NCBI GenBank assembly: GCA_947623455.1
Contig: OX392527.1
Coordinates: 31,736,201-31,800,200 of the forward strand
DNA from: Mimachlamys varia
Taxonomy: Eukaryota > Mollusca > Bivalvia > Pectinida > Pectinidae
Length of the DNA: 64,000 nucleotides
Direction: 5' to 3'
Below the pieces are notes generated by a model. It was given only the letters and a program-made list of their open reading frames with translations. It did no database searches and had not been told where the DNA came from. A program made the position numbers and the translations under genes. Positions 57,945 to 64,000 of the stretch are shown here, one piece after another (the stretch's first letter is position 1; each line of letters begins with the position of its first letter).

Positions 57945-58345
57945 TCATATCATGCAACAGCCAGTGTAATTTAAGGATGGCATCCCGGTGTATGCATGTT
58001 GAGTGCGTGTGTATTTGGGAGGATGTGGTTTGTTCGTTTAAGCTTTCTTGCGATAGTCTGGATATTTTGCCGATTTTAAGGACACTGGAGTATACTGACG
58101 CAGGCCCCCAGCAAAACACCCAACCAGATCACATTATACTAAAAACGGACTGGAACAGAACCCATAGCCTTTCTTAATGGGATGAACTATCAACGAAAGG
58201 CCAAGAAGTGTAAAGGGAGACATAATGAAGGAGAAAGTTGTTTAGAAAGAATGTAAAAGGTATTGCATCCCAAGTTTAGTTGCCTCTTACGGTCATGCAA
58301 TGGGAGCAGCAGATACAATTCTTACGCCCTACCTGCAGGGCAGCA
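57945..58345 (-). mobile_element. SINE-like repeat, near full length
   Basis: Minus-strand copy spanning nearly all of the family at 14521-14980: GCTGCCCTGCAGGTAGGGCG, CAACTAAACTTGGGATGC, CTTGGCCTTTCGTTGA, TATGGGTTCTGTTCC (B-box-like place), TTTTGCTGGGGGCCTGCGTC, AAAATCGGCAAAATATCCAG, then the ATGCATACACCGGGATGCC subtype and a diverged tail. Two copies sharing the whole order of blocks confirm the unit length of about 400-460 bp. Confidence 0.75.
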
Positions 58346-58947
58346 GACGCACAGACGATGTTAACCTGACCGAATGCATCGGCAAATGAAACAGATTACA
58401 TTTGACTATTCGCATCGAGTTCAACTTGAGTAAGAATTGAAATATTATCATTTGAACACTCGTGTCAATATGCATTCCCTAAATATATATGTCAGGAAGC
58501 ATAGGTATGTTGCAGTGAGGACATAGTGACCTACTGTTTGCGCTCAACCATCAAAAAGAATGATGTAGGTCCTGACACCAGCTATCTTTGCTGGATGTTA
58601 TTACTGTACTCGCAATACCAGTTTGTATGACGCTGACCGGACGTAAAAGTGTGAGGTCACCTGCCCAACCACGCGAGTTTTCTTCGGGTACTCCGGTTCC
58701 TCTCAAAATAAGGCTCCTCACACGCTAATATCCGGGCCAACCAGAGTGATCGATATACGTTGGAGAACTTGTTTCATAATTGTTGTAAAATAGCTAGTAT
58801 TATATTTTATGACATTGTTGGTTCATCGTTTTGCGTTCCATTGTCGTACAATGCTATAAATATTATGTTACCGAGGTGCTAAAATAAGTTTCCGCAAGTT
58901 TGAACCCTAAAATTGACCATATCGTGCATATTCAGTCAATAAACTGA
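58346..58947. other. Unassigned DNA
   Basis: Nothing recognised. Confidence 0.4.
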
Positions 58948-59546
58948 AAAGAAAAATTCAGAGAATCGTCAACAAAATCATAATTCGAACTCAAAATCGA
59001 TTACACTAGGGACAAAATGTGAACAAAAGAAAAACAAATCAGAGAATACCAAAGCGTCAACAAAACCATAATCCGAACTCAAAATCGATTACACTAGGGA
59101 CAAAATGTGAATAAATGAAAACCAAATCAGAGAATACCAAAGCGTCAACAAAGCCATAATCCGAACTCAAAATCGATTGAACTAGGGGCAAAATAGGAAC
59201 AAAGGAAAGATTTACATGGAGACTCTCGTCAAAGCACAAGAGAATAAGACCAGGTGTTCCGGAAGAGTAAGCGTCTTCTGCTTCATCGACGACACCCGCC
59301 ATGTAAATCTTGGTCATATCCAAGTAAGCATCAATCCTCAAAATGAGAACCGAGTCATCATTGTCATCACAACAAGTAAACACACTAACAAGCAAACTCA
59401 GGAACGTCCATCTTCATATCGCACAAAGATACGGAATATTTCTCGATGAGATCAAGATGGCGACCATAAAACTTGCCCATAGTCTTCATCAACCTGCATT
59501 TCTCGAATCCCTGTGCCGTAAGTTTGTTCGTCAGCAGTTGACATCA
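58948..59546 (-). mobile_element. Penelope-like element, RT end, 3' UTR and triplicated tail
   Basis: Minus-strand copy with the last about 50 RT residues (to 59546; the in-frame end reads MKMD-VPEFAC and stop near 59395), the 3' UTR with the conserved block (about 59257-59300) and then three successive versions of the terminal tail. The tail unit (AAATCAGAGAATACCAAAGC, then GTCAACAAAACCATAATCCG, AACTCAAAATCGATTACACT, AGGGACAAAATGTGA) repeats at 88 bp between 59038 and 59126, with a third, slightly deleted version at about 58955. Frames through the UTR are not considered real genes. Confidence 0.9.
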
Positions 59547-60127
59547 GAAAGTTTTACACGGCGATCATTGAAAAAAAGGTATAGTAATAACACCTAACTT
59601 TGTCTTACTATTTTTGATAGTGCTTGATAATGGAATCATAAGTCTGTGGTCAGACAACAGGTAAGATTGTTAAGAGTGTTATTATTTGTTTATGTATTTA
59701 TCTAAATCTTCCTTTTTTTGCAACATGTCTTCCTAACGACCAACTACCAGCAAGAGACCTGCCGCAACTTCCAATGTTAGTATGCCAAACACGTGTTATG
59801 AGCTTTGTATACTAACCGAAGCAAATTGTTCCATTACGGGTAAGACTAATCACTGATAATTAGATTTACTTCAATCCGTATAAAACTAGTTTCACCTATG
59901 CCATTAAACGGCTAATCAATAGTGCCATTGATAAGCAACGCCCCTCCCAGTACACCATATATGGTGTTCGCGCTAAGACGCTTTCGCGAATCTCAAGGTT
60001 TACCTTTTTATAGAGTGAAACACACATTGAGACGCAACTAAAACCTGTCTTTGAGGAGTCAACTAGTAAAGTTAATTCATATTTTTATTTTTTTATTCTG
60101 TTTTATTCCAACCAATCAAACTGTTAC
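59547..60127. other. Unassigned DNA
   Basis: Nothing recognised. Confidence 0.4.
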
Positions 60128-60283
60128 AAAGGGCCTGTTTCCACTGACATTATGAAATCTGGGTGTCGGAAAGGTGTAAAATTATTCTTCGAAAAAGAAA
60201 AAAAACTGTAGTTGAGCTAGATAAGAAATTATACGGGGGCAGGCTCCTATGGAGAATTAACATTACTGGAAACAGGCCCTTTA
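60128..60283. mobile_element. Probable MITE, ~155 bp
   Basis: Left end AAAGGGCCTGTTTCCACTGA and the reverse complement of the right end (AAAGGGCCTGTTTCCAGTAA) match at 17 of 20 bp or better, with similar but weaker pairing further in. No ORF. A target duplication could not be fixed, so the exact borders are uncertain. Confidence 0.7.
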
Positions 60284-61037
60284 GAGGTCTGCTATTTCAA
60301 AATGCAAATAAGTCAAATTAGACCTGATGTTCATGTAAATGAGTTAGGATTTAAAACGCATTTTGTCACAGAGATGTTTGAAACGACGAATGTTAAACTG
60401 CACGTGAATCAATAACCAATCAAAGCGTTGCAAATTTTAAAAACAATTCTGCAAGCTAAGGCGAAGGTACCGTACTTTCGTTTTGTGTTACCGTATAGAA
60501 GTGTTTGCTTTAAGTGTTATAATTTGCGGGGTAATGGTCATCCTGTCGATAATTTAGCTTCCTGACATAATTATAGTCTCTGTACAATGTTAATGTAACG
60601 AGAAATTGTGACCTGTATTAACAGGGTGCCCTGTATCAGAACTCCAAGTGGCCTGCTGACTTGTCCCTGTTAAAACCTATATGTTATTGTAGACAGTAAA
60701 CCCTTCCAGTAACAAGAATACATGTTTAAATTTAATTATGATTTAATTTTGTTTGAAACAAGCTTTTTCATTGGTTTCAAAAATTATGTTATCAGGCCAT
60801 AACGTAAAAAATGACGTCGCCCTTTATAACGTCGCTTTTGATTGGCTGATGCAGCAGCGTTTTAATTTGTAAGAGTCCATCAATAGCGTTCATTTTCGCA
60901 GGGTATAGATTTAATTATAAGGATTAACTTACATCTATTCTTTTATGTAATGGGGTTATAAGACAAAAACCCGGAGTGTACTCTAAATAAACTGGGAAGC
61001 AATATTAAAATTGTTCTCACTTATACATGTAATTATA
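60284..61037. other. Unassigned DNA
   Basis: Nothing recognised. Confidence 0.4.
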
Positions 61038-61095
61038 CTTGTACATGACGGGTGTCGTCGATGAAGCAGAAGACGCTTACTCTTCCGGAACACCT
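61038..61095 (+). mobile_element. Penelope-like element, 3' UTR, left part of interrupted copy
   Basis: Starts near TACATGACGGGTGTCGTCGA and runs through the conserved block to ACACCT, where a MITE interrupts it. The sequence continues without loss at 62545. A 5'-truncated copy consisting only of the last ~200 bp of the element. Confidence 0.92.
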
Positions 61096-62544
61096 GGGCC
61101 CGTATTCTTGAAACCGTTCTCATGCTCAAGCATGGATTCTGTGCTCAAGTCTTTGAAGATCCCGCCTGTAGTGAGGCGCACCTCTAGCTGGACTGCTAGA
61201 GTAGAATTCACTATGATTTTGCTGCGTTGGCAATGTTGTGAGTGGATCAGTTATGTACACTGTTAGTAGTATGTCATCTAATATCATGCAGGGTGTACTC
61301 TTATATATGTCATGCATTCTATACTACAGGTATATATGTACGTGCATTATTTACACACAAGAATGTATATATATACAGGCGGAAGCAGTGCTGGTTACAT
61401 GAGTGAAATCATCTATATATTAGTCTCTAGATGAAGTCACACAGCACAACATGGATAATGAGATACACAGGTACGGTCAGTTATCTCCCTTGAATCACAA
61501 TCCTTTCTTTTTGTTTGTTGGCAACGTGTTTAAGATATCAGATCTCCGTTGATATAAGGCAAAGTACATTTTCCTAGTAAGTAGTTCACATGTCTGTACG
61601 TCTTCATAAGAATGAAGGTGTTTGGATGAGTCCAATATAAGTTGTAAGTTTATAGGTACATCTGAAGTTAGTTGTTCTTGTAGGCTCTTAACATAGTGCT
61701 GACGCATGTCCGCCAGGGCCGAGCACTCCAATAGGAAATGTTGACGTGTTTCCGGCGCAGATTTGCATAGCATACATGTTGGGTCAATTCCAGTTTGGTT
61801 AAATGCATTCCGGTTGCTTTGTAACATATAGCTGTTTGTGACTAGCCTAAGTTTAATTGGTAGACGTTTTACATCTCTTGTGTCTGATGTTACTGATTTC
61901 AGTATTGGATGAAGTGTTCCCGGATTGAACACATGGTTGAGATATCTTAATGATGATAGATATTTTGCCTGGTTTAGTATCCAATCCTTCCAGTAGTCGT
62001 CCACTTGTTTGTTGACTAGATTTTCCACTGGTTTTTATTGTATGGAAATACGTTATACAGGATATCATGAATAGATGGTAGATTATAGATGGCTAGAAGT
62101 GATGATGACAAACAAAACCAGCTTTCTGGGTTTTCCTTTCTTGTTAAAAGTAAACGTTCAGCGATATCTTTCTCTGCTGATTCCTCAGAGATCAGAGCTC
62201 CTAACGTTTTTAGGGTATTTTTATGAACGGATGCCTTCAGTGGTTAGGTGCCGGTAAGAATGTATATAGCCATGTCAGCAACACGGTCTGGTATGGAGAA
62301 TATCTGTTTGAGAATTTTCCTGTATTGTACTTCCAGCTTTCTTGAAACTCTCCTTAATCATGACGAAGAATCAAAAAGTCAATGTAAATGTTGAAAACAG
62401 TTTCTTGCCTTCATGTCTCTTCAACATTTTTCCAAAACTTCGACAAAGTTAGATTTTTTGAATAATTGATAGCCAGAACAAGAAATAAGGCTTGAGCACG
62501 AAATCCATGCTTGAGCATGAGAACGGTTTCATGAATACGGGCCC
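61096..62544. mobile_element. MITE of the GGGCCCGTATTC family carrying a LINE fragment
   Basis: Both ends match the terminal repeats of the MITE at 37594-37862 (left GGGCCCGTATTCTTGAAACC; right, reverse-complemented, GGGCCCGTATTCATGAAACC). The right part (62334-62544) corresponds, reversed, to most of the other MITE, up to the GTTTCAAGAAAGCTG block. Taking GCCCGTATTC as the terminus, the flanks give a 5-bp duplication CCTGG (61093-61097 and 62543-62547); other readings (CTG) are possible because the end is palindromic. The interior 61152-62333 is foreign LINE sequence. Confidence 0.88.
61495..62333 (-). pseudogene. Non-LTR retrotransposon C-terminus with CCHC-type zinc-binding motif, broken
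   Basis: Minus-strand remnant inside the MITE. From 62333: QIFSIPDRVADMAIYILTG, a stop, then LKASVHKNTLKTLGALISEE, ERLLLTRKENPESWFCLSSS, a frame change near 62030, then the 177-codon frame 61495-62028 with VDDYWKDWILNQAKYLSSLR, LPIKLRLVTNSYML and the motif CMLCKSAPETRQHFLLECSAL split as C-x2-C-x8-H-x4-C, as in the C-terminal zinc-binding region of several LINE groups. No RT core remains. It is a third LINE family, distinct from the L2-type copies and the 30405 fragment. The 3' flank (61152-61494) should be its UTR and holds AGGGAGATAACTG (plus-strand CAGTTATCTCCCT at 61471). Confidence 0.82.
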
Positions 62545-62690
62545 TGGTCTTATTCTCTTGTTCTTTTACGAGGGTCTCCGTGTAAATCTTTCTTTTGTTC
62601 TTATTTTGTCTCAAGTTAATCGATTTTGAGTTCGGATTATAGTTTTGTTGACGCTTTGGTATTCTCTGATTTTTTTTTTTTTTTTAATCA
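62545..62690 (+). mobile_element. Penelope-like element, 3' UTR, right part of interrupted copy
   Basis: Continuation of 61038-61095: TGGTCTTATTCTCTTGTTCT, TCCGTGTAAATCTTTC, ATCGATTTTGAGTTCGGATT, TTGTTGACGCTTTGGTATTC, then a poly-T run. It supplies the complete 3' terminus of the family. Confidence 0.92.
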
Positions 62691-64000
62691 ATCGAGCTTC
62701 TATATTGGTCAATGAGAAAACAGACTAGGTGGAAGAACGTTGTTTTACTATCAAGTCTGATTCCTAACTTAACGATTTCTCCGCTAAGAATTGGCACAAC
62801 CACAGCAGGGAATCCGATCGGAACTATTCCATTTGAAGTTTGCTTTTATGTTGATTTATTCAAAAAGGGTTGTGCTTATTCAACAGTAAATTATCAGTAA
62901 ATCAGTTTCTCCCGTCAGTCTATCATCTATTAAACACTGCCACTCATGGGACGACACCAGGAATAAAGAATCGGGCGGAAAATAATCTTAACTGGTGAAC
63001 CAAATGCTCTTATCTTAGTTCTATAAATATTTTCAGTTAAACTAGTTTTTCTTTTTATGGTTTTTTTTTATATAAAGCTCCCATGGATAAAGGCTTAGAA
63101 TTAAGTAAAACTAACCCATTTCTTTATGTATTTATTTTTTTTTGAAAACTACAGCTAATTACGTAGAAATAGTAACAAAGCTTGGGATGATTACGTTTTA
63201 GAAGGATTAAAGGTCTGTGTGTTTGTATACGTAGTTACCATAGCAATCCGTCTTCTCTTTCAGGGATCAATGATCAATTATTTCGCCTGATGACAAATTA
63301 TGTATGCACAAGTGGTTATGGCTATAGTCAAGGTAAGAATGTATGTCATTAAAGGATGGGTATCAAAAATATTATATCAACATCCAAGGATAAAGTCATC
63401 TTAAGACAGGGACATTGATACAATCCTGATCATAAGTTGTAATAGTGTATGCGTTGTTTTATGCCAATCAAGGACGTGAAAGGAAGCCAGTTTAAATGTG
63501 TTCAATATAACTCCAGGTACACTGTCCAAATATCAAGCCCATACACGTGTTTAACTTGCAGCAAAATGTTCAATGTCTACATTTAACAAGCTGGAAACAT
63601 ATTGGAAATATTTCTGTTCTTGGACGACATAAATGACATAATGGTTAAAATAATATCCACAACTTATGTAGGTATTTTTAGGTCATCTGACCCGAGGACC
63701 CTAAAGTCATCGTGCCTTCGACCGTCGTCGTATGCTGTCCACCGTGCGTACACTTTTCCTTCGAATGGAATGGCTTCTTCTCAATAACCGAAAGATCCAT
63801 TGCGCTCACGTTATGCAAGTAGAATGCAGGAAGAAAGGGCTACCCAGTTTGTTAAAAAGATTAACTTCAACCTACCTTCAAGGTCACAGGGGAACATTAT
63901 AGTCTGCTTCATTTATACCTTACCTGTGTTCTCCCACATTACCTGTATTTTTACCTGTGTTCTCCCACATTACCTTGATTTTTACCTGTATTTACACAAA
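62691..64000. other. Unassigned DNA to the window end
   Basis: Short frames (62712-62900, 63602-63787) are not recognised. At the very end there are two copies of TTACCTGTGTTCTCCCACAT (about 63922 and 63952) in a small direct repeat of 30 bp cut by the window edge. Confidence 0.4.

Noticed and set aside
59057..59395. Second protein-coding ORF in the PLE 3' UTR (GVVDEAEDAYSSGTPG)
   Set aside because: It lies out of frame after the RT stop, is joined to the RT only in one copy by a 1-bp deletion, and conservation there looks nucleotide-level rather than codon-level.

Overview
The window looks like non-coding or intron-type DNA from a large, repeat-rich animal genome. The best guess is a marine bivalve mollusc, possibly a scallop-type genome (about 0.7 for mollusc, less for the family). 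It is AT-rich, with no operons, no compact ORFs and no bacterial signals. The only proteins I recognise are reverse transcriptases and related pieces of retrotransposons. No tRNA, rRNA or convincing host exon was found.

Layout. 1-2570 is a 34-bp satellite with higher-order structure. 2.6-17.6 kb is mostly unannotatable AT-rich DNA with a decayed ~38-bp tandem repeat (5.5-5.9 kb), a 5'-truncated L2-type LINE (7.9-9.0 kb), a Penelope-like element (PLE) tail (10.5 kb), a tRNA-SINE-like repeat (14.5 kb) and a dispersed hairpin-bearing repeat (16.4 kb). 17.6-25 kb holds several PLE copies, among them the best one (538-codon reverse transcriptase ORF at 23143-24759), plus a 31-bp satellite (19.5-21.1 kb). 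25.9-27.65 kb is a nearly full L2-type reverse transcriptase with one nonsense codon. 30.4 kb has another LINE C-terminus. 32.3-36.2 kb is a PLE fragment running straight into a 28-bp satellite. 36.55-39.31 kb is a non-autonomous DNA transposon with terminal inverted repeats, subterminal palindromic repeats and a MITE inside it. 40.06-44.40 kb is a very homogeneous 63-bp satellite that happens to be open in two frames. 44.4-50 kb has PLE tails, a 46-bp satellite and a TTAA-flanked MITE. 54.1-64 kb has a 33-bp satellite, more PLE copies and a three-layer nest (LINE inside MITE inside PLE tail).

How the parts work together. There is no pathway here. The unifying elements are one PLE family (eleven segments, both strands, mostly 5'-truncated) and seven unrelated tandem arrays, two of which physically join PLE sequence. 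All full-length PLE C-termini stop just after the reverse transcriptase, with no C-terminal GIY-YIG domain. That fits the PLE lineages whose endonuclease is N-terminal (Naiad-like). The PLE 3' untranslated region carries a strongly conserved block that can fold, which is the most interesting candidate functional RNA in the window.

Everything is read by eye from the sequence; family names rest on visible motifs, not on database searches.
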